Source of the DNA: CAZEDU01 sp964511185
GTDB lineage: Bacteria; Myxococcota; Myxococcia; Myxococcales; Myxococcaceae
DNA length: 31,730 nt
Assembly: GCA_964511185.1 (NCBI GenBank)
Contig: CAZEDU010000057.1
Span: 1-31,730, forward strand
Direction of reading: 5' to 3'
The notes under the pieces are model-generated. The model did not search any database and had not been told where the DNA came from. It saw only the letters and a program-made list of their open reading frames with translations. Shown in pieces: positions 1 through 10,075 of the stretch. Each line of letters begins with the position of its first letter. Within the stretch, counting starts at the first letter, position 1. Made by a program: the position numbers and the translations under genes.

Positions 1-1671
1 CGGGCGCCTTCGGCACCTTGGAGGCCCACGCGAACGGCGGCCACACCTTCGGCGGCTTCGAGCTCTCGGGGGACGCCAGCGTCGTCCGCCAGACCGGAGA
101 CCGCCAGCGGGTCGACGTCGACGCGATGACCGCCGCGGCGGTCGCGCAAGGGCTCCGCGACCCGCTCGATCCCGCCGGGTTCACCAACGACGAGCGGATC
201 TTCACGCAGCTCGGCGTCCGGGCGACGCGCTCTCTGCCGGAGGCGGGCTCGCTGTCGGCCGCGGCGCGGTTTCTTTATGAAGACCGCGGCGCCTGGGTGG
301 GGCTGTTCGACACGCTCGGGCCCTCCTCCAGCCTCAGCTGGCGCATCCTGCAGGTCGACCTGGGGCACCGCCGTCGCCTCGGAGATCGCCTGGAAGGGGG
401 CGTGCGGCTCCAGTTTCAAGATCAATTCACCGATCGGCTCTTCCAGCTCACGCCCGAGCGCTTTCGCACGGGGCCGGGGGGCGATCAGCTCTTCCCCGAG
501 GGGCTGCTCGAGCAGGGACAGGTCGGCGCGCGCGGGGTCGGGCNNNNNNNNNNGAAAGATCGCCCTCGCCGAGCGGAACCAGCTCTCGGTGGGCGCGCAG
601 GTTCAGTACGACGCGCTGTACGGCTACGCCTACCGCAGCAACGGCGTCATCGCCGCCGACGGCACCGTGCGCTACACGGGCGGCGCGCTGCTCGAGCCCG
701 ACGAGCTGGGCAGCCCGCTGCGGCTCTTCGCCGGCGCGGCGGCGCGGCGCCTGGGCCTGACGCTCACCGCGCAGGACGAGTGGACGGTGCTCGAGTCGCT
801 CACGGTGCTGGTCGGGTTCCGGTTCGACGCCGTGCAGCTGCCGGTCAGCGACGCGCGCAACGTGTTCACGCCCACGCTGGTGCCGGCGCTCAACCCGCGC
901 GCGGGCCTGGCCTGGTCGGTGACCGACGCCGTGGCGCTGCGGCTCCTCTACAGCCGCTCGCTGCGCGCGCCCACCGTGCAGGAGCTGGCCGAGACCATCC
1001 CGGCCCACGGCTTCAACCGCGGCCGCTTCGAAGGCAACCCCGAGCTGGTGCTGGCGACGGTCGACGCCGTGGAGCTCGGGGTCGACTGGCTGGGGGCGGT
1101 GGGCGATGGGCACGTTCGGTTCGCCGGCGGCGCCTTCTACGACTCGTACTTGAACCCGATCGCGCGGGTCGACACCACCGGCACCAGCGCGCCGCTGCGC
1201 AACCGCGTCCCCGGCGTCCGGGCCTTCGGGCTCGAAGGCGAAGGCCAGCTCGAGCTGTCGGCGCGCACGCGCTTCTGGGTGAACGCGAGCTGGTTCCGCG
1301 CCGAAGACCTGGAGACGCCGGAGCCGTTCCGGCTGATCACCGACGTGCCTCAAGCGCGCTTCAACATCGGCGCGACGCTCCCGGTGGGCGAACACTTGAA
1401 CCTGGATCTGCTCGCGCGCTTCAGCTCGGAGCGCCGCAACAACAGCCGCTCGGTGCTCGAGCACGTGCGGCGCTACACGCTGCCGGGGCAGACCATCATC
1501 GGCGCGCAGCTGCGCACCGAGCCGCTGGCCGGCCACTTCGAGCTCGCGCTCTTGGGGCAGAACGTCTTCAGCCAGCGCTACGCGGACGACGCGCCGCAGC
1601 CGGAGCGGCTGCCGGGCCTGGTGCCGCGGGAAGGCGCCGCCGCGTACCTGCTGGGGAGGGTGAGCTACTGA
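1..1671 (+). CDS. TonB-dependent outer-membrane receptor, 3' part, interrupted by an N gap
   Basis: The reading frame is open at the left edge, so the signal peptide, TonB box and plug domain lie outside the window. What remains looks like the beta-barrel of a TonB-dependent receptor: alternating hydrophobic/polar strands, a segment resembling the family's conserved barrel region (LLYSRSLRAPTVQEL, then a GNPEL motif), and a C-terminus ending GRVSY with the terminal aromatic residue typical of proteins inserted by the BAM complex. Such receptors import siderophores, cobalamin or other large solutes using TonB energy; the substrate cannot be read here. Codons before the N run (544-553) and after it are in different frames; the join works only if the true missing length is a multiple of three, so this is most likely an assembly artefact and not a frameshift. 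The stop overlaps the next start (TGATG, 1669-1673), implying translational coupling. Confidence 0.82.
544..553. other. Assembly gap (10 N) inside the TonB receptor gene
   Basis: Ten undetermined bases. The receptor frame before the run starts at positions divisible by three, while the frame after it is offset by one. A gap of exactly 10 would therefore break the gene, but a gap length divisible by three restores it. The N count is best read as a placeholder. Confidence 0.9.
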
Positions 1672-2477
1672 TGCGAGCTGTCATCCTGACCGCGCTCGTG
1701 CTCGCGGCCGGCTGCGTGGAGTTCAACGAGCCGTGCAGCGGGCTGGTCGATGATCCCAACCAGGTCGTCGGCCACCTGGGCGAGCAGGTCTACCTGGACC
1801 GCGCCAACACCCGCCACGCGAACAACGCGATGGGGCAGCTGGCGGCGGACGCCTTCGTCGACGCCTTCACCGGCCAGTCGGCGCCCGCGCTGCTCGGGCT
1901 GATGAACGGCGGCGGCATCCGTGCCGAAGGGCTCTGCATCACCCGGAACGTGCTCAAGCCGGGGCCGATCACCAATGGCCTGGTGCACGAGATCTTCCTC
2001 TTCGAGAACCAGGTGCTCGCGGTCGACCTCGACGAGCGAGACCTCTACGAGACCTTCGAGCACGCGGTGGAGCGGCTCACGACGGCGCCGCAGCCGATCG
2101 TCTCGCCGGCGGGGCAGTTCCTTCAGGTGTCGAAGGAGGTGAAGCTGGTGGTGGACTGCACCCAGCCCATCGGCAGCCGCATCCGCTCGCTGAGCATCGG
2201 CGGGGTGCCGGTCTCTCGCACCGGCGACGGCAAGCGCTACCGGGTGGCGGCCACCGAGTTCCTGGCGAGCGCGGAGGGCGATCGGTTCGAAGCCATCCAC
2301 CAGGCCAGCCAGAACCCGGATCGCAACCCGCGGCGCTCGCTGCAGGCGGGCGGCTTGGACTCCGACATCATCGCGGACTACTTCAGCCGCGTGCACCCGA
2401 CGGCCGAGTCCGCGCTCAAGGTCGACGCGTCTCGCATCACCTTCGTCGGCTGCTCGGCCCCGCTCCCGCCGGAGTAA
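1671..2477 (+). CDS. Lipoprotein with a 5'-nucleotidase C-terminal domain only
   Basis: 268 residues. The N-terminus is a lipoprotein signal with lipobox LAAGC (Cys15), so the protein is probably anchored to the outer membrane. The rest matches the C-terminal substrate-binding domain of UshA-type 5'-nucleotidases: NAMGQLAADAF near the start of the mature part, NGGGIRAE, GPITNGLVHEIFLFENQ, FLQVSKEVKLVVD, GSRIRSLSIGGVPV and YRVAATEFLASAEGDRF are recognisable family blocks in the usual order. The N-terminal calcineurin-like metallophosphatase domain, which carries the metal ligands in bifunctional UshA, is absent, so hydrolysis by this chain alone is doubtful. The start overlaps the stop of the TonB receptor by one base, so the two are coupled. 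A role in capturing nucleotides or a similar ligand for the receptor is an inference. The rest of a split nucleotidase could be encoded elsewhere. Confidence 0.85.
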   Translation: MRAVILTALVLAAGCVEFNEPCSGLVDDPNQVVGHLGEQVYLDRANTRHANNAMGQLAADAFVDAFTGQSAPALLGLMNGGGIRAEGLCITRNVLKPGPITNGLVHEIFLFENQVLAVDLDERDLYETFEHAVERLTTAPQPIVSPAGQFLQVSKEVKLVVDCTQPIGSRIRSLSIGGVPVSRTGDGKRYRVAATEFLASAEGDRFEAIHQASQNPDRNPRRSLQAGGLDSDIIADYFSRVHPTAESALKVDASRITFVGCSAPLPPE

Positions 2478-2484
2478 CCCACTT

Positions 2485-2524
2485 CAAACACAAAGAGGGC
2501 TCGGCCAACGTGAGCCGAACCCTC
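2485..2524 (-). terminator. Intrinsic terminator between convergent genes
   Basis: Positions 2495-2505 (GAGGGCTCGGC) pair with 2514-2524 (GCCGAACCCTC region) across an 8-nt loop with one mismatch. Read on the minus strand, the stem is followed by a T-rich run (TTTGTGTTTG), as in a rho-independent terminator. It would end the minus-strand ribbon-helix-helix transcript and may also stop transcripts from the plus-strand lipoprotein gene. Confidence 0.6.
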
Positions 2525-2546
2525 TGGGCGTCGAAAAGCGCGTGGC

Positions 2547-2813
2547 TTACGACTTGGTCGGAATGCCCTGCGGGAACCCGGTGGGGCGGGGCGCCACAGG
2601 CGTGGGCGTCGGCGCCGGCGCCGCCTGCTGCTGCGGAGGCGGCAGCACGTCGTTCACCGACGGCATGCGCTTGATGTCGGCGCGGGCAACCTTCCACGCC
2701 TGCTGGACGATCCAGGAGATCGAGCGATCCTGCCGCCCGGCCTCGCGCTGAATCTCTTCCAGCATGTCCTCAGGGAAATAGAGCGACTGCTTGCGGTTAT
2801 CGGTCGTCGACAT
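2547..2813 (-). CDS. Small ribbon-helix-helix-like protein, copy 2, with Pro/Ala-rich tail
   Basis: 88 residues. Residues 6-45 hold a short beta-strand (KQSLYF) followed by two helices (PEDMLEEIQREAGRQD and SISWIVQQAWKVAR), the layout of a CopG/Arc/MetJ-type ribbon-helix-helix DNA-binding fold. From about residue 56 the chain becomes a Gln/Pro/Ala tail (PPPQQQAAPAPTPTP) that is probably disordered. The core is nearly identical to the upstream neighbour on the same strand, which ends 3 bp before this start. The Shine-Dalgarno (GGGAG, just upstream of ATG at 2813) lies in the last codons of that neighbour, so the two are surely one transcript. Such small proteins recur in myxobacterial genomes (I recall a family modelled as TIGR04563, not verified). 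The lack of a linked toxin argues against a simple toxin-antitoxin pair. Function unknown. Confidence 0.8.
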   Translation of the reverse strand: MSTTDNRKQSLYFPEDMLEEIQREAGRQDRSISWIVQQAWKVARADIKRMPSVNDVLPPPQQQAAPAPTPTPVAPRPTGFPQGIPTKS

Positions 2814-2816
2814 GTT

Positions 2817-3020
2817 TTACATCTCCCGCCGATCGACGGCTTCGTCACCCGTCACATCGTTGACGGCCGGGAACGCCTTGATCCGATCGCGCGCGATCTT
2901 CCACGCCTGCTGCACGACCCAGGAAAGAGAGCGGTCCTGCCGGTTGGCCTCCTCCTGGATCTCCTTGAGCATCTCCTCGGGGAAGTAAAGCGACTGCTTG
3001 CGCTTGTCAGTGCCGGCCAT
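2817..3020 (-). CDS. Small ribbon-helix-helix-like protein, copy 1
   Basis: 67 residues from the ATG at 3020, chosen over an upstream in-frame start because the paralogue begins at the equivalent position and a GGAG motif lies about 10 nt upstream. The sequence MAGTDKRKQSLYFPEEMLKE and the following helices (RQDRSLSWVVQQAWKIAR) give the strand-helix-helix pattern of MetJ/Arc-type repressors. Identity with copy 2 runs through residue ~55 (IK..P.VNDV); after that the tails differ, and this one ends in a short acidic/basic segment (GDEAVDRREM). Together the pair could form homo- or heterodimers. The gene is first in its operon and divergent from the lipoprotein gene at 3114, so the 93-bp gap between them is the likely site of the promoter and any autoregulatory operator. 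Confidence 0.8.
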   Translation of the reverse strand: MAGTDKRKQSLYFPEEMLKEIQEEANRQDRSLSWVVQQAWKIARDRIKAFPAVNDVTGDEAVDRREM

Positions 3021-3113
3021 GGCTGGGGGTCTCCACACGGTTTGAATGTGTACGGATGCAAGAAAACTCGATGTCGCCCTAGTGGTCAACGTTTTCGGTT
3101 ACCGTCACCGCCC

Positions 3114-5171
3114 ATGAATCAGCTTTTGGGCTGCGTGGCGTTGTTGGCCATCGTGGCGGGGTGTCGAGGCTGCGATGGTACCGTACGCGCGGTCAAGCCG
3201 GAAATCTCTTTGCGCCCCGAGCAGCTCGACTTCGGAAAAGTCAAAGTGGGCTTGACGGCGGAGCGCACGGTGCGCTTGGGCGTGGTGACGAACGCCCCGC
3301 TGGCCATCGAGGCGATCTCGGTGGAAGGCCCCGACGCCGCCGCGTTCGAGGTGATCGGCGCGCCCGAGACGATCCCGCAGCTGTCGGAAGCGTCGTTCGT
3401 CGTCCGCTTCCAGCCCGCCGAGTACCGCGATCACCAGGCCGCGCTGGTGGTCGCGAGCAACGACGAGCAGACGCCGCGGGCGCAAGTGGCGTTGCTCGGC
3501 GCCGGCGCGACGCCGAAGCTCGAGGTGACGCCCACCTGCGAAGCGGCGCAGCAGTGCCAGGCCGCGGTCCAGCAGAACCCGCTCGCCATCACCTTCGCAC
3601 CCGAGCCGTACAACCGGCAGCTCCCCGTCGCTCCGCTCAGCCTCCCCGCGCTGAACCTGGTGAACGCCGGCGAGGTGCCCCTCGCCGTCAGCGCGCTCTC
3701 GTTCGAAGGGCAAGATGCGGCCGCCTTCCTCATCGACGGCGTCTTCCCGGCCGCGGGGCTGACGCTCGAGCCCGGCGCCGGCGTGAACGTGCGGCTCAAG
3801 TTCCGCCCGACGTCCGCCCAACAAACGCAGTACTCGGCCGAAGCGGTCATCGCGTCGGACGACAAGGATCAGCCCGAGATCCGCGTCGCGCTCAGCGGCA
3901 CGCTCCGTCCCAACGCGCCGCCGCAGCTGTGCGTCAACATCGTCCGCGTCCAGAAGGGAGATGGCTCGGGCGAGGTCCGCTACAACACGGAGAACGACTG
4001 GGCGCCGCTCTTGGTGCCGCCCGCGCAGGGCTACGACTTCTCGACGACGCGCGACATCGTCCCCAAGAGCGACGTCACCGCGTCGGCCCATTCGAGCACC
4101 GACCCAGCCCAGTGCACCTTCGACCCCGATGACGGCCGCGTGGGCCTCACCTATCTCTGGCAGGTGATCGGCCTGCCGGCGGGCGTGCAGGGGCTGGCGC
4201 TCACCGGCGCCAACACCCCGCAGGTCATCTTCCGCCCGATCGCGACGGGCGAGTACGCGCTGCAGCTCACCGTGACCGATGCGCAGGGCGCGAGCAGCGC
4301 GACCACGCTCAAGCTCGCGGCGGTCGTGCGAGACGACCTGGTCGCGCAGCTGTCGTGGAGCGGCTTCGCCAACGTCGATCTCGACGTGCACCTCATTCGG
4401 CCTTCCTCGGTCACCAGCTCAGACCCGTTCTCGGGCGCGTTCTCGTTCTTCGACCCCGCGTCGGGCAAGACCGCGGGGGACATCAGCGGGTACGCGGCCA
4501 CGGTGCAGAAGGCGAACGCGGCGAGCGGCTTCAACTTCAACTGGGGCAGCGGCGGGACGGCCGATGATCCCCGCCTGAACGTCGACGACACCGGCGGCGG
4601 CCAGCTGCTCGAGAACGTCTCGCTCAGCTACCCCGAGAACGACCCTGCGTGCGACAACGGCCCGTGCCGCTACAAGGTCATGGTCCACTACTTCGGCGAC
4701 GGCCGGCCCGACAGCGCGACCGCGTGCACCATCGACGGCGGCGCCGGCTGCGAGTCCGACGGCAAGCCCTGCAGCTGCGGTGCGGGGCAGGGCTGCGTCG
4801 CCGACGTCGCGCCGGCCGGCACACCGGCGATGGGGACCGGCCGCTGCTACGTCTCGCCCAAGCCGGTGGTCCGGCTCTTCTTCCGCGGCAGCCCGACGCC
4901 CGCGCAGACCATCCCGCTCGACAACCTGATGCCCGCCGACGACTTCGCGCTCGGCGCGCCCTGCCAGCTCTGGTACGTGGCCGACGTGGTCTGGCCGCAG
5001 AAAGGCAACGACGCCGGCGTGCCGGTCGTCGAGATCATCGGCGCCGATGGCGGCGCGCGCATCACCGACCCGCAGATACGCCGCTACGGCATCCGGTCGG
5101 CGGGGGACAGCCAGGCGTGCGCGCCCAACACCACCTTGTCGAACACCGCGTGGTTCGCGCCGGAGCCGTGA
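3114..5171 (+). CDS. Large lipoprotein with choice-of-anchor/ASH-like repeats
   Basis: 685 residues. ATG 3114 is preferred because it puts a hydrophobic stretch and lipobox IVAGC (Cys17) right at the N-terminus; an upstream TTG would add an implausible leader. The signal has no Lys or Arg before its hydrophobic core, which is unusual. Mature region: two beta-sandwich repeats of the choice-of-anchor D/ASPM-SPD2-Hydin type (about residues 30-145 and 146-270; motifs LDFGKVKVG, VRFQPAEY, LKFRPTSAQ, IASDDKDQPEIRVALSG), a PKD-like segment (about 280-405, YLWQV.. ATGEYALQLTVTDAQG), then a region starting NVDLDVHLIRP and a Cys-rich stretch (about 512-585) that may hold disulfides. No catalytic motif is visible. 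Likely a surface-exposed structural or adhesive lipoprotein. Confidence 0.8.
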   Translation: MNQLLGCVALLAIVAGCRGCDGTVRAVKPEISLRPEQLDFGKVKVGLTAERTVRLGVVTNAPLAIEAISVEGPDAAAFEVIGAPETIPQLSEASFVVRFQPAEYRDHQAALVVASNDEQTPRAQVALLGAGATPKLEVTPTCEAAQQCQAAVQQNPLAITFAPEPYNRQLPVAPLSLPALNLVNAGEVPLAVSALSFEGQDAAAFLIDGVFPAAGLTLEPGAGVNVRLKFRPTSAQQTQYSAEAVIASDDKDQPEIRVALSGTLRPNAPPQLCVNIVRVQKGDGSGEVRYNTENDWAPLLVPPAQGYDFSTTRDIVPKSDVTASAHSSTDPAQCTFDPDDGRVGLTYLWQVIGLPAGVQGLALTGANTPQVIFRPIATGEYALQLTVTDAQGASSATTLKLAAVVRDDLVAQLSWSGFANVDLDVHLIRPSSVTSSDPFSGAFSFFDPASGKTAGDISGYAATVQKANAASGFNFNWGSGGTADDPRLNVDDTGGGQLLENVSLSYPENDPACDNGPCRYKVMVHYFGDGRPDSATACTIDGGAGCESDGKPCSCGAGQGCVADVAPAGTPAMGTGRCYVSPKPVVRLFFRGSPTPAQTIPLDNLMPADDFALGAPCQLWYVADVVWPQKGNDAGVPVVEIIGADGGARITDPQIRRYGIRSAGDSQACAPNTTLSNTAWFAPEP

Positions 5172-5181
5172 GAAAAGCGAA

Positions 5182-5212
5182 CGCCCCGAAGCCGATGGTC
5201 GGCTCCGGGGCG
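5182..5212 (+). terminator. Strong GC hairpin after the lipoprotein gene
   Basis: CGCCCCGAAGCCGA at 5182-5195 pairs with TCGGCTCCGGGGCG at 5199-5212 around a TGG loop, with one mismatch. It starts 10 nt after the stop codon of the large lipoprotein. There is no following T tract, so termination may be inefficient or factor-assisted; the placement still suggests an mRNA 3' end. Confidence 0.5.
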
Positions 5213-5256
5213 CCCGGGAAAGTGGGATCGGCCAAGATTGCTCTCGGCGATCCCGA

Positions 5257-5312
5257 GGGCCCAGAGGGGGAGGGGGGGGACCCCTAGGCCCAAAATTCTT
5301 AAGTTCGTTTTT
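5257..5312 (+). other. G-tract hairpin region upstream of tilS
   Basis: A purine-rich run with G5 (5266-5270) and G8 (5272-5279) is framed by GGGCC (5257-5261) and GGCCC (5287-5291), and AGGGG (5265-5269) can pair with CCCCT (5281-5285). A T5 run follows at 5308-5312. It could fold as a second terminator-like hairpin or, given at least four possible GGG runs, a G-quadruplex. The rest of the 246-bp gap 5172-5417 is AT-richer than its surroundings and presumably holds the tilS promoter; GACAAG (5382-5387) and CTTGTC (5410-5415) form a small inverted repeat there. Confidence 0.3.
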
Positions 5313-5417
5313 AACGCCGCCCTCTGACGCCCCATTCCCGCACTTGGCGCCGCCCCTCTCAGAGGTCCTACACATCATAAGGACAAGTGCCACCCTCTTC
5401 AACTCGACTCTTGTCAA

Positions 5418-6737
5418 GTGAAAATTGGCAGCAATTCCCATTCGTTGAGACGTTCTTCGTTGGGCCATGCCTTGGCCGCCAGCGTCGCTGACGCTTACCG
5501 ACGGTGGACCCGGCCGGGACAGACCGTGCTCTTGGCGGTCTCAGGCGGCCCGGATTCCACCGTCTTGTTGGGCCTTTCCGCGGGTGTGGCGGAGGCTTGC
5601 GGGCTGCGTTTCGCGGTCGGCCACGTGGATCATTCGCTCCGCCCCGAGTCGGCCGAAGAAGCGGGCGCGGTGGCGTCGTTGGCGCGGCGATACGGCCTGC
5701 CGTTCTTCAGCGCGCGCGTTCAGGTGGGCCACGCGCCAGGCATCGAGGCGCGGGCGCGCGCGGTGCGCTACGAAGCGCTCGAGCGGCTCCGACGCGACGC
5801 GCGGGCCGATTGGGTGGTCACCGCGCACACATTGGATGACCAGGCCGAGACGGTGCTGCTGCGGCTGGGGCGCGGCGCCGCGCTTCGCGGCCTGGGGGCG
5901 ATTCGGGCGCGCGCCGGCCGCGTCCTTCGCCCGATGCTGGGCGTCCGCCGTGAGCAGGTGCGGCAGTGGTTGGCCGAGGCGGGCCTGCCTGCGTTCACCG
6001 ACCCAATGAACGCCGACCCGCGGTTCGCGCGGGTGCGCGTGCGCCAAGAGCTCCTGCCGGCGGTGGAGAAGGTGCTCGGGGCGCACGCCACGGTGCACCT
6101 GGCGGAGCTCGCGGCCTTCGCCGACGAGGACGACGCGTGGCTGCAGGCCGCGGCCAGCGCCCACCTCGAGCGGCTCCGGCGGGGCGATGCGCTCGACGGG
6201 GCGGGGCTGTGCGCGCTCGAGCCGCCCATCGCGAGGCGGGTGGTGGTGCAGCTCCTCGAGTCGCACGGGTTGTCCGCCAGCGCGCAGACCGTGCGCCAGG
6301 CGCTCGACGCGATCGCCCGCGGCGCCTCGGCGCCGTTGCCGAAGCGGCGCGAGCTGCGCTGCGCGAGCGGGGTGGTCCGGATCGTCAGCCCGCGGACGTC
6401 ACAACGCGCGGGTGCGGCTTGGACGCTCAGTCTGGAGTCGCCCGTCGTCGACGAGCCGGCGAGCGGGCTCCGCTTTACGCTATCGAGCGAAAAGTCAGCT
6501 GGCGATGTGCTCGCCGTCGACCCGGCGCGCTTGCCCTTGACGATTCGCGGCCGGCTGCCGGGGGACCGAGCGGGGCACCGAAAGCTTCAGGATCTCTTGG
6601 TGGACGCGAAGGTCCCGCGCGAACGACGCAGCGAGTTAAGCCTGGTGTGCGCCGCCGACGGCGAGGTGCTCTGGGTGGTCGGCCTTTGGAAGGCGCCGGC
6701 GCCGCCGGGCCGCGCGGTGTATGTCCGGGCGTCGTGA
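5418..6737 (+). CDS. tilS: tRNA(Ile)-lysidine synthase
   Basis: 439 residues from a GTG start. TilS ligates lysine to C34 of the CAU anticodon of tRNA-Ile using ATP, converting it to read AUA codons. The PP-loop ATP-binding motif SGGPDS is at residues 42-47, followed by GHVDHSLRPES and the HTLDDQAETVLLRL block that is highly characteristic of the family. The C-terminal part (GDRAGHRKLQDLLVDAKVP, then VVGLWKAP) matches the TilS C-terminal tRNA-binding domain, so the protein is full length. The start is uncertain: no clear Shine-Dalgarno precedes GTG 5418, and in-frame TTG codons at 5445, 5460 and 5472 would give the shorter leader usual in TilS. It precedes ftsH by 155 bp on the same strand, an order (tilS-ftsH) common to many bacteria. 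Confidence 0.93.
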   Translation: MKIGSNSHSLRRSSLGHALAASVADAYRRWTRPGQTVLLAVSGGPDSTVLLGLSAGVAEACGLRFAVGHVDHSLRPESAEEAGAVASLARRYGLPFFSARVQVGHAPGIEARARAVRYEALERLRRDARADWVVTAHTLDDQAETVLLRLGRGAALRGLGAIRARAGRVLRPMLGVRREQVRQWLAEAGLPAFTDPMNADPRFARVRVRQELLPAVEKVLGAHATVHLAELAAFADEDDAWLQAAASAHLERLRRGDALDGAGLCALEPPIARRVVVQLLESHGLSASAQTVRQALDAIARGASAPLPKRRELRCASGVVRIVSPRTSQRAGAAWTLSLESPVVDEPASGLRFTLSSEKSAGDVLAVDPARLPLTIRGRLPGDRAGHRKLQDLLVDAKVPRERRSELSLVCAADGEVLWVVGLWKAPAPPGRAVYVRAS

Positions 6738-6892
6738 AGAACTGTTGGCTCTGGCGAGGGAACGGGCGACCGGCGCGTCGGACCGTTATACACTCGCGAC
6801 ATGGGCCTGCTGCATCGCCGCCAATGTCTCACGGCCAAAATAGTTGAGGCGCGTGAGGTGTTGCTGCTACCACAGCGAAGGGACCTCTAAAC

Positions 6893-8833
<1,941 letters not shown>

Positions 8834-10075
8834 GTGCTCCTCGCCAGGGCCATCGCCCGCGACCGCGCGGGTGACCTCGAGCTCGCGTTTCTTCGCATGG
8901 GGCTGCCGCCCCGCGCCTCGGAGTACCTGCTCGACAAGGTGCCTCAGGCGCAGCTGCTGCTGACCGGCCTCGCCATCGACGACGTGCGCTTCTTGCGCGC
9001 CTTGGCGGAGAGCGCCACGTCCCCAGGGCGCGAGGACTTCCCGTTCTACGCGCCCGGCGATCGGGAGCAGCGCCCCGGCACCGGGCTGCTCGCCGGGCGG
9101 CGCGATCAGTTCGACCGGTTGCTTCGGCACGCCCGCGAGGCGGAGAGGACGACGCTGGCGGCGGCGATCGCCGACGCGCTCGACGAGCGGCCTCCCCCCG
9201 GCGTCGAGCTGCGCGGGCGGCGCTTCGAGTTCGGGACGCGCACGTACGTGATGGGCATCGTGAACGTGACGCCCGACTCGTTCTCGGATGGCGGGAAGTT
9301 CCTCGCAGCGGACGCCGCCATCCGGCACGGGCTCGCGCTGGCCGAGGCGGGCGCGGACCTCCTCGACATCGGCGGCGAGTCGACACGGCCGGGCGCCGAG
9401 AAGGTGTCGGACGCGCAGGAGCTCGCCCGCGTGCTCCCTGTCATCGAAGGGCTCCTGGCGCGCTGTCCGCTCCCCATCTCCATCGACACCACCAAGGCGG
9501 CGGTGGCGCGCCGGGCGCTCGAGGTAGGCGCGAGCCTGGTCAACGACATCAGCGGTTTTCGCTTCGACCCCGAGCTTCCGGGCGTCGTCGCCCAAGCGCG
9601 GGCGGCGTGCTGCTTGATGCACATTCAGGGGACCCCGGAGACGATGCAGGCGGACCCCCGCTACGGCGACGTGGTCGAGGAGTCGATCGGCTTTCTGCGC
9701 GAAGGCATCGAGCGCGCGGTGGCGGCGGGCGTGCCGCGGGACAAGATCTGGGTGGACCCGGGCGTTGGGTTTGGAAAGACGCTCGGCCACAACCTGGCGC
9801 TGCTGCGCCGGCTCGACGACTACCGGGTGCTGCGGGCGCCGGTCCTGGTCGGCACCAGCCGCAAGAGCTTCCTGGGCCACCTGACGGGAAGGAAGGCGCC
9901 GCAAGACCGCGTGCTCGCGTCGGCCGCGTCGGCGGCGGTGATGGCCACCTTGGCCGGCGCCGACGTCGTCCGCGTGCACGACGTCGCCGAGACGAAGGAA
10001 GCGCTCGCCGTGGCCGAAGCGGTACGCTCCGCCAGGGAGGGCGGTGATCTTTTCGTGCCGCGTGGTACACGCTGA
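8834..10075 (+). CDS. folP: Dihydropteroate synthase with an N-terminal extension
   Basis: 413 residues from a GTG that begins directly after the ftsH TAA (8831-8833). DHPS condenses p-aminobenzoate with hydroxymethyl-dihydropterin pyrophosphate in folate synthesis. The catalytic domain begins near residue 135: NVTPDSFSDGG (144-154), DIGGESTRPGA (from 178), SIDTTKAAVARRAL, NDISGF, DPGVGFGKTLGHN and VGTSRKSFLG are all present, so activity is expected. Classical DHPS is about 280 residues, so roughly 120 extra residues precede the domain. They look globular and charged, with no motif I recognise; an internal ATG (8897) would shorten but not remove them. Zero spacing to ftsH indicates translational coupling. 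Confidence 0.94.
   Translation: MLLARAIARDRAGDLELAFLRMGLPPRASEYLLDKVPQAQLLLTGLAIDDVRFLRALAESATSPGREDFPFYAPGDREQRPGTGLLAGRRDQFDRLLRHAREAERTTLAAAIADALDERPPPGVELRGRRFEFGTRTYVMGIVNVTPDSFSDGGKFLAADAAIRHGLALAEAGADLLDIGGESTRPGAEKVSDAQELARVLPVIEGLLARCPLPISIDTTKAAVARRALEVGASLVNDISGFRFDPELPGVVAQARAACCLMHIQGTPETMQADPRYGDVVEESIGFLREGIERAVAAGVPRDKIWVDPGVGFGKTLGHNLALLRRLDDYRVLRAPVLVGTSRKSFLGHLTGRKAPQDRVLASAASAAVMATLAGADVVRVHDVAETKEALAVAEAVRSAREGGDLFVPRGTR

Noticed and set aside
1671..2477. Fusion of receptor and lipoprotein as one 819-residue protein
   Set aside because: The fusion arises only because the N run shifts the frame; a separate ATG with a lipoprotein signal and an overlapping stop shows two genes.
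2547..3020. Toxin-antitoxin module
   Set aside because: Both genes are RHH-like and nearly identical, and no toxin-sized partner with a known fold lies beside them.
6786..6792. TTATACA as a -10 box for ftsH copy 1
   Set aside because: No acceptable -35 element occurs 16-18 bp upstream.
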